The position numbers and the translations under genes are program-made. Of a stretch of DNA of 64,000 nucleotides, positions 1 through 8,201 are shown one piece after another; position 1 is the stretch's first letter; the number at the start of each line of letters is the position of its first letter. The stretch is taken from NCBI RefSeq assembly GCF_000403355.2, contig NZ_KE159646.1, positions 2,741,960 to 2,805,959 on the forward strand, in the 5' to 3' direction. Source of the stretch: Adlercreutzia caecimuris B7 (GTDB lineage: Bacteria; Actinomycetota; Coriobacteriia; Coriobacteriales; Eggerthellaceae). Below the pieces are notes generated by a model. That model was not told where the DNA came from. It saw only the letters and a list, made by a program, of their open reading frames with translations, and did not search any database.

Positions 1-83
1 ATTGCTGTTGCGGGCAGCGGGAAAACATGGGCAATTTCTGCAGTAACTGCGGTCGGAAAAAGGGAGAGAACGATGAAAGTTAA
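1..83 (+). CDS. C-terminal tail of a zinc-ribbon protein (truncated by window edge)
   Basis: The frame is open from base 3 to a TAA at 81-83. It encodes a cysteine-rich tail with CCCGQ followed by NFCSNCGRKKG. Pairs of Cys-x-x-Cys-Gly spaced like this are typical of double zinc-ribbon domains. Most of the gene lies outside the window, so its function cannot be told. It overlaps the start of the next gene by 11 bases, suggesting translational coupling. Zinc-ribbon proteins also form the N-terminus of the TIR protein downstream, so the three genes may work together. Confidence 0.55.
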   Translation, partial: CCCGQRENMGNFCSNCGRKKGENDES

Positions 84-756
84 AACTGCTCTTGCTGTCA
101 TCGCGGTTGCGGCAGTGTTCAGTCTCGTAGCCTTTGCAGTTCCCTTTATGCGAAATGAAGGATTTTGGATTGCCTATGGGTTCGGCATGATTGCTATTGC
201 GGCACAGCTCTATTTTTTCCAGAGCGCTTTCTTCAGGCCGGGGACGTCGGCGAAAAGCAGAGTCTACGGGTTCCCTGTTGCGCGTATTGGTGTCATTTAT
301 TTGGTCGTGCAGTTTGTGGTCAGCGTCGGCGAGATGCTCCTTGCTGGCCAGGTACCGCTTTGGGTTTATCTTGTGCTCAACGGGGCCACTCTCGCTTTTG
401 TGCTGGTAGGTGGTCTTGCGGTAGAGACGGCGCGTGGTGAAGTGGAGAAGCAAGATGCTCGGGGGAGGGCTGATACGTCTTCTATGCAAAAGCTTCGCAT
501 AGAAGCTGAGGGTCTGTTGTCCCGCTGTGATGATGCGGCCTTGCGGCAAGAGCTCTCGCAGCTTGCAACCGCCCTTAGGTTCAGCGACCCTGTTTCTTGT
601 GAGGCGACGGTTCTGCTTGAGGGTGGGCTGGCGGCTGATATGCTGACGCTGCGATTTGCGGTGGTAACGGGCAATATTGCATCCGCAAGTATTGTGACGC
701 AAAGGATGCTCGCCAATTTAAAAGAGCGAAACAACCTCTGCCGTCTAAGCAAATAA
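73..756 (+). CDS. Membrane protein with four predicted helices
   Basis: A 227-residue protein of unknown function. Four hydrophobic segments can be seen in the first half (about residues 5-25, 32-55, 72-92 and 95-118). A soluble, helix-rich tail of about 100 residues follows, with Glu/Gln/Leu-rich stretches. I recognise no catalytic motif. It starts inside the zinc-ribbon gene and ends 40 bases before the TIR gene, so the three probably form one transcript. GC is visibly lower than in the respiratory genes further right, in line with acquisition by transfer. A role as membrane partner of the TIR protein is only a guess from position. Confidence 0.75.
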   Translation: MKVKTALAVIAVAAVFSLVAFAVPFMRNEGFWIAYGFGMIAIAAQLYFFQSAFFRPGTSAKSRVYGFPVARIGVIYLVVQFVVSVGEMLLAGQVPLWVYLVLNGATLAFVLVGGLAVETARGEVEKQDARGRADTSSMQKLRIEAEGLLSRCDDAALRQELSQLATALRFSDPVSCEATVLLEGGLAADMLTLRFAVVTGNIASASIVTQRMLANLKERNNLCRLSK

Positions 757-796
757 CGTCGAAGCGTGCGGCAATACAGAACGGACGGGTTAAACC

Positions 797-2539
797 ATGC
801 CGATTTTGAAATGCAAGATGTGCGGCGGAGATCTCGATGTGACCGAGGGCGCATCGGTGTGTCAGTGCGGGTATTGCGGTACAAGCCAGACCGTTCCGAG
901 TGCAGATGATAAAAAGAAACTGCGCATGTTCGAGCGCGCTGATAGCTTGCGCCGATCCTGCGAGTTCGATGCGGCGCTTAGGCTGTATGAGGGCATTATC
1001 GCCGATTTTCCCGAAGAAGCGGAGGCCCATTGGGGCTTGGTGCTTTGCCGCTACGGTATTGAGTATGTTGACGATCCGGCATCGGGGAAGAAGATCCCCA
1101 CATGCCACCGCGCATCCTTTGAAAGCGTGCTTGAATGCGATGGGTATCGGCAGGCTGTTGTCCACGCCGATGCCGTGGCGAGGAGGGTCTACGAGAGCGA
1201 GGCGACGGAGTTAGAGAGGATTCGTGCGCAGATTGCGGGCATGGTGGCGACAAGCGATTCCTATGACATCTTCATCTGCTACAAGGAGTCCGATGGCGAT
1301 GGCGGCAGAACCGAGGACAGCGTCATCGGCCAAGAAATTTACGATGCTCTGTCAGAGCGTGGCCTTCGCGTGTTCTTCTCCCGTATCTCACTTGAGGACA
1401 AGCTGGGAAATGAGTACGAGCCGATCATCTTCTCGGCGCTGCATTCAGCTCGAATCATGCTGGTGCTCGGAACGAAGAAGAAATACTTCAATGAGGTGTG
1501 GGTCAAGAACGAATGGCTGCGCTTTCTCAAGCTGATCGAGCAAGGCGAGAGAAAGACTATCGTGCCCTGCTATAAATACCTCAGTCCCGAAGAGCTCCCC
1601 AAGAAGCTTGCGCGATTGCAGGCGCAGGATTTGGGGAAGTTGGGGTATCTGCAAGATTTGGTGCACGGCGTTACGAAAATTGTCGGCGTCCGTCAAGAAA
1701 GGGCCTCGACGATCAGCCCGGTTGCCGCTGGTCCTGTGGCCTGCGGCGCATCGGCACTTTCGCAGCGAGGGAATATGGCCCTCGAAGACGGGGAGTTCGA
1801 GAAGGCGGATTCCTTTTTCGAACGAGCGTTGGACGCCGACCCGTCTGACGGTTACGCGTATTTGGGCAAATTTCTGGCGGCGAGACGGATTGCCTCGCTC
1901 GATGCGTTGAAAAATGACATCGTTGCTTATGAGGGAGATAGGAATTTCCAGAGAGCCATGCAATTTGCGAGTCCCGAGCTGATTCGCGTGCTTGCCGCTG
2001 CGATTGAGATAAATGATGTTAATGTTGCCGCGGCGAAAAAAGCTGAAGAGCTTGCGCGGCGCAAAGAACAAGAGGCAAGGAGGCGGAGGCGAGAGCTCGC
2101 GGAAGCGAAAAGGAAGTACGAGGCGGCTTGTATAGCGGTTGAGGCTGCCATACAAGAAGAGCTGGCACCTCTCGTCAATGCCATTATGGAACGGCATGAG
2201 CCGGAAATAGCGACGATCCGCGAACAGATAGGAGCTCTTGAGTCTTCGGTTATGCAAGAGAGGGTTCAATTGCAGATGGAGATTTCGCAGCTAAAACGGC
2301 AGAGGGCGTCGCTGCCTCTCTTTGATGTTCCTCGGCGTAGAGAGATCGATACTCGTATTGGCTGGGCAGACGAAAGAGTGAGAGCCCTCGACTCGACCGA
2401 CGAGGCGAGGGAGGGGCACCGCACTCGGCTTAATGAGGCGCTCGCAAAGCGGGATTCGGAGATTTCGGCTACTGAAAACAGCGTGCGCAAGCGTCACCCC
2501 CTGCCAACTCTGGCAGAATTTGCTGCTACAGTTGCCTGA
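797..2539 (+). CDS. Zinc-ribbon / TIR-domain / TPR / coiled-coil protein
   Basis: A 580-residue protein. It begins with a zinc ribbon (CKMCGGDL then CQCGYCG, residues 6-28) and a helical region carrying EEAEAHWGLVLCRYGIEY. A TIR domain follows at about residues 155-290, starting YDIFICYKESD and containing RVFFSRISLEDKLG and VWVKNEW. Glu239 in VWVKNEW sits where the catalytic glutamate of TIR NADases is expected. A TPR-like repeat (about 320-355) and a long charged coiled coil (about 400-560) complete it. Proteins of this design are common in gut Firmicutes and Actinobacteria. Bacterial TIR proteins often act in phage defence or NAD cleavage, but no known Thoeris partner is visible here. Domain calls are strong; the function is inferred. 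Confidence 0.88.
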   Translation: MPILKCKMCGGDLDVTEGASVCQCGYCGTSQTVPSADDKKKLRMFERADSLRRSCEFDAALRLYEGIIADFPEEAEAHWGLVLCRYGIEYVDDPASGKKIPTCHRASFESVLECDGYRQAVVHADAVARRVYESEATELERIRAQIAGMVATSDSYDIFICYKESDGDGGRTEDSVIGQEIYDALSERGLRVFFSRISLEDKLGNEYEPIIFSALHSARIMLVLGTKKKYFNEVWVKNEWLRFLKLIEQGERKTIVPCYKYLSPEELPKKLARLQAQDLGKLGYLQDLVHGVTKIVGVRQERASTISPVAAGPVACGASALSQRGNMALEDGEFEKADSFFERALDADPSDGYAYLGKFLAARRIASLDALKNDIVAYEGDRNFQRAMQFASPELIRVLAAAIEINDVNVAAAKKAEELARRKEQEARRRRRELAEAKRKYEAACIAVEAAIQEELAPLVNAIMERHEPEIATIREQIGALESSVMQERVQLQMEISQLKRQRASLPLFDVPRRREIDTRIGWADERVRALDSTDEAREGHRTRLNEALAKRDSEISATENSVRKRHPLPTLAEFAATVA

Positions 2540-2574
2540 GATTGCGTGATCTTTTATGTGGCGCGGTGCTTAGC

Positions 2575-2599
2575 GCCAAGACGGTGTTTGCATCTTGGC
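2575..2599 (+). terminator. Hairpin after the TIR gene
   Basis: A perfect 7-bp stem (GCCAAGA / TCTTGGC) lies 35 bases after the stop codon, preceded by a second small stem (GGCGC / GCGCC). The T-tract is missing, so termination is plausible but not certain. Confidence 0.5.
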
Positions 2600-2618
2600 A
2601 GTGGCAAAAGGGGATCTC

Positions 2619-2670
2619 CACTAAACTGTGAGCTGTCGAGTGTTTGGCGCATAATAGAAGCTGTTTAGTG
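2619..2670. repeat. Inverted octamer pair flanking a short spacer
   Basis: CACTAAAC at 2619-2626 is repeated inverted as GTTTAGTG at 2663-2670. It sits just upstream of the transposase remnant and could be a relic of an IS end, or a stem of an extended terminator. No matching partner was found right of the remnant. Confidence 0.35.
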
Positions 2671-2739
2671 AGGAGGAATCGGGGAGGCCAGTTCCCGGGC
2701 TTCTATAAGATAGGGGGAGGGCTTCGACGGTGCCGGGCG

Positions 2740-2975
2740 CGCCAGCATGTTCTGTTGCGACCCAGTGAAGCCCGGGCAGAAGGGAGGCCTGCGAGAAGAA
2801 CCACGTGGAGCTCAGGGAGGTTATTCCCAAGGGCGCAGATCGCGACCGGCTCACGCAGCGGGACGTGGCCGTGGCATACGGCCACGCGAACTCGTGCGGG
2901 CGGAGCGCATAGGCGATACGGGCGTCCAGCTTGCTCGTGCAAACTTCGCCGGGACCCGTGTCAGCGCGCCCAAAA
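2740..2975 (+). pseudogene. IS30-family transposase remnant (C-terminal part)
   Basis: Frame 2769-2912 reads CEKNHVELREVIPKG and then LTQRDVAVAYGHANS before a TAG. This matches the conserved C-terminal stretch of IS30-type transposases, where NH.(E)LR..(I/L)PKG precedes a D.LT...V....H.NS block. A TGA lies just upstream in the same frame. The expected continuation appears in another frame (IGDTGVQLARANF), so at least one frameshift is present. No full transposase, catalytic DDE residues or clear terminal repeats remain. The annotation rests on motif memory, not a search. The rest of 2540-3027 shows no supportable gene. Confidence 0.5.
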
Positions 2976-3027
2976 CCAAGGGCGCGTCCGGGCTGCTGGC
3001 ACGAAGAGAGCCGGAGGCCCGTTCTTC

Positions 3028-3063
3028 TTGACGGCCCCTGTTAGGTATGTTATACGTATAACA
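3028..3063 (+). promoter_or_regulatory. Promoter and operator of the toxin-antitoxin pair
   Basis: TTGACG at 3028-3033 is followed after 17 bases by TATACG at 3051-3056. A perfect 16-bp palindrome, TGTTATACGTATAACA (3048-3063), covers the -10. Antitoxins of the RelB class normally repress their own promoter, so this is the likely binding site. A strong Shine-Dalgarno AGGAGG follows before the antitoxin start. Confidence 0.75.
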
Positions 3064-3082
3064 ATCTTGATAGGAGGTTGCG

Positions 3083-3382
3083 ATGGCCGCGAACGTACTG
3101 GTAAGCGCGCGGGTGCCGCAGGCGAAGAAGGACGCTTCGAGGGGCGTGCTCGCCTCCTTGGGGGCGAATACGTCGGATCTTATCAACAGCGCCTTCGATT
3201 ACCTTCTCGAAAAGCGCGAGCTGCCGGCCGCCGCCGCTCCTCCGCGGCCGAGCGGGGAGGAACTCGACGCGTTCCTGGCGGCCTCGACGATCGACGTCGA
3301 CTGGGGAGGCGATGCGCCCGATGGCGACTACCGGGCGATCCTGAGGGACGGAAAGCGGGAGCGCTATGAATCTCTTGCTTGA
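3083..3382 (+). CDS. RelB/DinJ-like antitoxin
   Basis: A 99-residue protein with an N-terminal ribbon-helix-helix pattern (VLVSARVPQAKKDASRGVL, then NTSDLINSAFDYL). This is typical of RelB/DinJ antitoxins, which bind DNA as dimers and neutralise a toxin with the C-terminal half. The start is supported by AGGAGG seven bases upstream. Its last 17 bases overlap the start of the PIN toxin reading frame, the usual arrangement for translationally coupled antitoxin-toxin pairs. The promoter palindrome just upstream fits autoregulation. Since the partner toxin carries a premature stop, the antitoxin may now be free of its target. Confidence 0.82.
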   Translation: MAANVLVSARVPQAKKDASRGVLASLGANTSDLINSAFDYLLEKRELPAAAAPPRPSGEELDAFLAASTIDVDWGGDAPDGDYRAILRDGKRERYESLA

Positions 3383-3812
3383 TACCAATGTGCTCATCGA
3401 CTACCTGGGTCGCAAGGAGCCGTTCTTTCCCGCTGCTTAGAAAGTGGTCATCGCGGGATTTTTTGGCGACGCGCGACTGTGGGCTCCTGCCCAGTCCTTC
3501 GTCGATGCCTTCTACGTCCTGAGCCGTTACGTCGAACCGGCGCGGTTGCAGACTGCCATTGCGAAGACGCTCACGGTAATAGCCCCCGTCGATCTGACGG
3601 GGGCCGCCCTCGAACGGGCAGCCCATCTTGGCTGGGACGACCTCGAGGACTGCCTGATCGCGCTTGCCGCCGAGAAGACGGGTGCCGACTACCTCATCAC
3701 CCGCGATGCCAAGGGGTTCTCCCGATCCGCCGTTCCGGCGCTCTCGCCCGATGCATGGGCCGCGCTCATGCGCGAAGAGCGGAGCCTCGACTACGGCGAG
3801 GCTCCGCTCTAG
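3366..3812 (+). pseudogene. PIN-domain toxin (VapC-like) interrupted by an amber codon
   Basis: The frame opens with ATG at 3366 and reads MNLLLDTNVLIDYL, the standard first acidic motif of PIN nucleases (Asp6). Codon 25 is TAG (3438-3440). The same frame then continues without further stops for 124 codons. It includes the second acidic block (WDDLEDCLIALAAEK) and the final TRDAKGF motif. Re-initiation at GTG 3444 would give a protein without Asp6 and so without nuclease activity. A CAG-to-TAG change would explain it. Readthrough or a sequencing error are alternatives. The gene is coupled to the antitoxin by a 17-base overlap. Confidence 0.8.
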
Positions 3813-3916
3813 GGAGGCGACCGCCCTCCGCCAGGTCTTCTTTCCCTATGCGGCGAAAGCTGATCGGGGATGCGGCGAAAGTCGAGCGAAACCTGCCCGC
3901 GATCAGGTGTTTTATC

Positions 3917-3945
3917 GGGCCATCACCAACCATGGGTGATGGCCC
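3917..3945 (+). terminator. Strong hairpin after the toxin-antitoxin locus
   Basis: An 11-bp perfect stem (GGGCCATCACC / GGTGATGGCCC) with a 7-base loop is followed by TTCTGATGTCTCTC, a weak T-rich tail. Upstream, ATGCGGCGAAAG occurs twice (3848 and 3870) with a 22-base period; I could not assign a function to it. Confidence 0.65.
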
Positions 3946-4059
3946 TTCTGATGTCTCTCTCACCAATGAATTCCCCCTTTTTCATCAATAGCGGACGTTT
4001 CGGGGCCCGATTGTTTCTCGGTAGAGTGCAGGCAACGCACAAGAGGCGAGGAGAGCCCC

Positions 4060-4800
4060 ATGAACGAGAACACGACGATAGACGAAGCGCAGGCTCGGGC
4101 CGCCGAGGCCGTTGCCGCCGATGTGGCCCGACCGGCCGAGACTGCCGAGGAGGTTGTCCATACCTATGCCGAGGTTCGCGCGGCTGTGACAGCCAATCGC
4201 GCGAACACGCTCGCCCTGCTCGGATGCTTGCGCGAGGTGCCCGAGCCGCGCCCCTTCCGCGAGGCCGAGGCGGCCATGGAAGGCTCGCGTGCCATGGCCC
4301 TTACCATGCAGAACCCCCATGCGCTCTATGCCATCTTGCTGAAGTGCGGAGCCGTGGAATCCATCCCGGTGCCCGAGGACGATGCTGCGATTGCCGAGGC
4401 GCCCGAGGACGATGCCGCGGCAGCCGACGCCGAGGCGGTCGAGGCCCATGCCGAAGTTGGCGATCTTCCCGACCAGCCCACCGACTACCTGCTGGCCATC
4501 ACCGACCTGGGCCGGGAGGCCCTCGACGAGTTCGAGCCCGCCAAGCGCTTCGGCGAGCTTCTGGCCGGCGAGCCCGAGGGCTATCGCAGCGCCTACGATA
4601 CGGTGCTCGCCTGCTGCGAGGAGGGTGCCTCCAAGGCTGCCATCGAAGCGGCGCTAGCGGGTCACCCCGCCCTCGCGTTTCCCAAACAGGTTTATCCCGG
4701 CTACTTCATCTCCAAGCTGGAGACCGTTGACGGTATCTCATGGGACGGTGTCTGGCGCACGACTGAGGCGGGCCAGCGCATGCGCGCGCTGCTGGCCTAG
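4060..4800 (+). CDS. Uncharacterised protein upstream of molybdoenzyme operon
   Basis: A 246-residue protein with no signal peptide and no membrane segment. An acidic Ala/Glu/Asp-rich linker (about residues 105-145) separates two helical halves. The C-terminal half carries TDLGREALDEFEPAKRF and ends with VWRTTEAGQRMRALLA, patterns that resemble winged-helix folds. That is a weak impression only. AGGAG precedes the ATG. The stop lies 60 bases before the molybdopterin subunit on the same strand, so co-transcription is likely. It might be an accessory or regulatory factor of that enzyme. I do not recognise a family. Confidence 0.7.
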   Translation: MNENTTIDEAQARAAEAVAADVARPAETAEEVVHTYAEVRAAVTANRANTLALLGCLREVPEPRPFREAEAAMEGSRAMALTMQNPHALYAILLKCGAVESIPVPEDDAAIAEAPEDDAAAADAEAVEAHAEVGDLPDQPTDYLLAITDLGREALDEFEPAKRFGELLAGEPEGYRSAYDTVLACCEEGASKAAIEAALAGHPALAFPKQVYPGYFISKLETVDGISWDGVWRTTEAGQRMRALLA

Positions 4801-4860
4801 CCGCGCCACCGTTTCTGGGACATAGACCAAGAGAGAAGAGAGAGTAGAAGGAGGAGGCTT

Positions 4861-7572
4861 ATGAGCCAAGCCACGCTTACGCGCCGAGGATTCTTGAAAT
4901 CATCGGCAGCCATGGGCGCGGTGGCGGCGCTGGGCATCAGCGCTGCCGACAGCCTGACGGCGGTTGATCCGGCCCACGCCGATGAGGCCGGCGAGGTGAA
5001 GATCATCAAGACCTCGTGTCGCGCCTGCATTGCCAGCTGCGCCGTGCTCGCCCACGTGCGTGACGGCCGTGTGGTAAAGATCGAGGGCAATCCGGAAAGC
5101 CCCATGTCCCAGGGCGGCGTGTGCGCCAAGGGTCTGGCGGGCATCCAGGCGCTCTACCATCCCAACCGCAACAAGTATCCCATGCGCCGTGTGGGCGAGC
5201 GCGGCACCAACCAGTGGGAGCGTATCTCCTGGGCTGATGCGCTCACCGAGGTGGCCACCAAGATCAACGAGGTGTCCGACAAATACGGCTCTGAGGCCAT
5301 CTCCGTGTCCACGGGCGGTGGCGGAAACCCGCACTTCTCGAACGTGAAGCGCTTCGGCGAGGCCATCAACACCCCGAACGTGTGGGAGCCCGGCTGCTCG
5401 CAGTGCTACCTGCCCCGCATGGGCGCATCGCTTCTGGCCTACGGTGCCGGCAAGCCCAACAACCTGTCCTTCTCCGACTCCAACGGCTGGGACTACTACT
5501 ACACCGATAGTCCCGTGACGTCCCTGGTGCTGTGGGGCACCGATCCGTCCAATTCCTCGGTGGCCACGGGCGGCCGCGCCCTGGCCGAGCTGCGCAACCG
5601 TCCGGAGGGGCTGCGCACGGTTGTCATCGACCCGCGCTATACCCTGGATGCCGCCAAGGCCGAGGTGTGGCTGCCCATCCGCCCCGGCACCGATGCCGCC
5701 CTGCTGCTCACCTGGACGCGCTGGATTCTGGAGAACGAGAAGTACGACGAGGAGTTCTGCCGTACTTGGACGAACATGCCCTATCTCATCAACCCCGAGA
5801 CGCGTCTCACGCTGAAGGCCACCGAGGCCGGCCTTCCCGGCACTGACGAGGACTATGTCATCTGGGATCCGGCGAGCAACGCGCCGGTAGTGGTGACCTA
5901 TCCGTTCAACGAGGGCGTGGCCGCACCTTTGTTCGGCACCTTCGAGGTAAACGGGATGCAGTGCCCCACGGGCGGCCAGCTGCTCAAGGAGTCCTGCGAG
6001 GAGTGGACGCTCGAGAAGGGCGCCGAGATCTGCTGGCTCGACGCGGGCCAGATCGAGCGCGCCCTGGAGATATACACCGACCCGAACGGCCAGTCCGGCA
6101 TCATGCAGGGCGTGTGCATCGACCAGTACGTGCAGTCCCAGCAGTGCGCGCTGGGAGCCCTCAACCTCGAGTTCCTCATGGGCAACGTGGAAAAGCCCGG
6201 CACTATGCTCCAGAAGTTCGCTCCGGCCCCCTGCAAGGACCAGCTGGGCAACACGCCGCGCCTGCTTTCCAAGGAGAAGGTGATGAAGCGCTGCGGTACC
6301 ATCGAGCACAAGGGCATCCTGTGCTGGGATATGGCGCACATCCCCTCGGTGTTCAAGGCCATGAAGGACGGCGACCCGTACCAGATCCATATGTGGATCG
6401 AGCGGTCGGGCAACAAGCACGTGGTGCTCGGCAACTCGTCGTGTCTCGACGAGATCGTGCCGAAGCTGGACTACGTGGTGCAGTGCTTCATGTACCCCAC
6501 CGCCTTCTCGGTGCTCTGCGCCGACCTGCTGCTTCCCACCACCGAGTGGTTGGAGACCAACCTCACCATTCCGCAGCTGAACACCATCGTCATGCGCCAG
6601 GCGGTCACCCATCTGTTCGAGACCGTGGAAGAGGGCATCATCTGGACCCAGATCGTGCAGAAGTGCGCGGAGCTGGGCAATGAGCACTGCCCGAAGGCCT
6701 TCGACGAGGCGGCTTGCATGACCACTCCGTTCTATAAGAACGAGTACGAGAAGCAGAAGCAGCACCTGAACAAGCTGGAGATGAGCTGGGAGGATGCTTG
6801 CGAGCAGGGCGTTATCCAGTGGGCCACGCCCGAGGAGTACCGCACCTATCAGACCTATCTGGCCGACGATCCGGAGAATCCCGGCAAGCCCAAGGGCTTC
6901 GGCACACCCTCCAAGAAACTGGAAGTGTACTGCGAGTCGAACATCATCCTGGGTCGCACCGGTGCTCCGTGGTCGCAGTGTGCCGAGGAGGCGCCCCTCG
7001 TGCTGCCTCCGGCAAGCGCCGACTACGAGCCTCTGTGCTACTACCAGGAGCCGGCCGAGTCGCCCTTGACCGATACCGAGTACCCGCTCGTGCTCACCGA
7101 GGGACGCCTGCCCATGTACCACCACGGCACCCTGCGCAATATTCCCTACCTGCGCGAGATTTACCCTGTGCCCGAGATGTGGATCCATCCCGCCGATGCC
7201 GAGAAGTACGGCATCGCCGATGGCCAGTGGGTCAACATCGAGAGCCGCCGCGGCAAGACCCATGGCATGGCCCACGTGACCACGGCCATCGCCAAGGGCG
7301 TGGTGTACCAGGAGCGCTTCTGGGCCCCCGAGCTTTTGGATTCCGACGATCCGGCCCAGGCCTACAAGGTGATGAACATCAATGTGCTCACTAAGAACGA
7401 CCCGCCCTACAACCCGGAGTACGGCACCTACACCCTGCGCGGCTTCCAGGTGAAGGTGAGCCCCAGCGACGACGAGATCTTGGACAGCGTGTGGGTGAGG
7501 CCCGAGCAGTTCCAGCCCTGGATGCCCGCCCCCAGCGATGCGACGGAGGATGTGTTCGACTATGGCGCGTAA
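4861..7572 (+). CDS. Tat-exported molybdopterin oxidoreductase, DMSO reductase family catalytic subunit
   Basis: A 903-residue protein starting with a twin-arginine signal (RRGFLKSSAAMGAVAALG). A cluster-binding set CRACIASCAV ... GGVCAKG follows, which holds a 4Fe-4S cluster in this superfamily. The body carries the usual molybdopterin guanine dinucleotide blocks (for example LVLWGTDPSNSS and the C-terminal LTEGRLPMYHHGT). WEPGCSQCYLPR near residue 180 lies where a Mo ligand is expected, so cysteine may coordinate the metal. It acts outside the membrane with the two genes after it. Substrate is unknown; candidates include sulfoxides, N-oxides and aromatic compounds. GGAGG precedes the start. 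Confidence 0.9.
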   Translation: MSQATLTRRGFLKSSAAMGAVAALGISAADSLTAVDPAHADEAGEVKIIKTSCRACIASCAVLAHVRDGRVVKIEGNPESPMSQGGVCAKGLAGIQALYHPNRNKYPMRRVGERGTNQWERISWADALTEVATKINEVSDKYGSEAISVSTGGGGNPHFSNVKRFGEAINTPNVWEPGCSQCYLPRMGASLLAYGAGKPNNLSFSDSNGWDYYYTDSPVTSLVLWGTDPSNSSVATGGRALAELRNRPEGLRTVVIDPRYTLDAAKAEVWLPIRPGTDAALLLTWTRWILENEKYDEEFCRTWTNMPYLINPETRLTLKATEAGLPGTDEDYVIWDPASNAPVVVTYPFNEGVAAPLFGTFEVNGMQCPTGGQLLKESCEEWTLEKGAEICWLDAGQIERALEIYTDPNGQSGIMQGVCIDQYVQSQQCALGALNLEFLMGNVEKPGTMLQKFAPAPCKDQLGNTPRLLSKEKVMKRCGTIEHKGILCWDMAHIPSVFKAMKDGDPYQIHMWIERSGNKHVVLGNSSCLDEIVPKLDYVVQCFMYPTAFSVLCADLLLPTTEWLETNLTIPQLNTIVMRQAVTHLFETVEEGIIWTQIVQKCAELGNEHCPKAFDEAACMTTPFYKNEYEKQKQHLNKLEMSWEDACEQGVIQWATPEEYRTYQTYLADDPENPGKPKGFGTPSKKLEVYCESNIILGRTGAPWSQCAEEAPLVLPPASADYEPLCYYQEPAESPLTDTEYPLVLTEGRLPMYHHGTLRNIPYLREIYPVPEMWIHPADAEKYGIADGQWVNIESRRGKTHGMAHVTTAIAKGVVYQERFWAPELLDSDDPAQAYKVMNINVLTKNDPPYNPEYGTYTLRGFQVKVSPSDDEILDSVWVRPEQFQPWMPAPSDATEDVFDYGA

Positions 7573-8188
7573 TTGTATTGTTGTGAACCTCGATCGCTGC
7601 ACCGGGTGCTTCGGGTGCGAGGTGGCCTGCAAGATGGAAAACGGCGTGGCCCTGGGCGAGCGCTGGTCGAAGGTGCTCACCGTGGGGCCTGTGGGGGAGT
7701 ATCCCGACATGACCCGCTACGCTCTGCCCACCATGTGCCAGCAGTGCGAGAACGCCCCCTGCGTGTCGGTCTGCCCCACCGGTGCCAGCTATCGCGACGA
7801 GGACGGCGTCGTGCTGGTGGACAAGGAGAAGTGCATCGGCTGCAAGTACTGCATGATGGCCTGCCCCTACGGCGTGCGCTCGTGGAACGCGGCCGAGAAG
7901 TGCGTCGAGAAGTGCACCCTGTGCGGGCACCTCACGTCTCAAGACAAGCTTCCTGCCTGCGTGAAGAGCTGTGCGGCCGGCGCTCGTTTCTACGGCGACT
8001 TGGACGACCCGAACTCCGACGCGTCCAAGGAGCTGGCGAAGTACGATGCAGCCGAGATCCACACTCTGCAGGACGTGGGTAACGCTCCGGCGACCCGCTA
8101 TATCATGACCAGCATGATCGGGCAGTGGCAGGAGCGCGTAGAGCCCAAGGGCCACCCGCACACGGCCGCCTCTCCCGTGGCCGAGTAA
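7562..8188 (+). CDS. Four-cluster ferredoxin subunit (DmsB/NrfC type)
   Basis: About 208 residues from ATG 7562, which overlaps the end of the catalytic gene by 11 bases; an in-frame ATG at 7538 would add eight residues inside that gene. Four cysteine sets are visible: CTGCFGCEVACK, CQQCENAPCVSVCP, CIGCKYCMMACP, and a split set CTLCGHL ... CVKSCAAGA. Such proteins pass electrons between the membrane anchor and the molybdopterin subunit. No own signal peptide is seen, so it would be exported as a complex with the Tat-tagged partner. Confident on family and role. Confidence 0.92.
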   Translation: MARNCIVVNLDRCTGCFGCEVACKMENGVALGERWSKVLTVGPVGEYPDMTRYALPTMCQQCENAPCVSVCPTGASYRDEDGVVLVDKEKCIGCKYCMMACPYGVRSWNAAEKCVEKCTLCGHLTSQDKLPACVKSCAAGARFYGDLDDPNSDASKELAKYDAAEIHTLQDVGNAPATRYIMTSMIGQWQERVEPKGHPHTAASPVAE

Positions 8189-8201
8189 GTTAGGAGCACC
8201 C

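Noticed and set aside
2717-2760. GGCTTCGACGG-like stretch recalling the start of tmRNA
   Set aside because: No tRNA-like ends, no CCA, no tag reading frame. The match is only about ten bases and lies next to the transposase relic.
2644-3369. 241-codon frame covering the transposase relic and antitoxin
   Set aside because: Arg/Gly-rich composition without motif; it overlaps the antitoxin in another frame. The IS30-like signal lies in a different frame.
4900-7710. Very long minus-strand frame antisense to the molybdopterin gene
   Set aside because: High-GC coding DNA gives long shadow frames. This one is His/Gly/Leu/Val-rich, lacks a family motif and lies over a clear enzyme gene. The same holds for 46445-48688 (plus), 11548-13350 (minus), 49854-51971 (minus) and 60914-62809 (plus).
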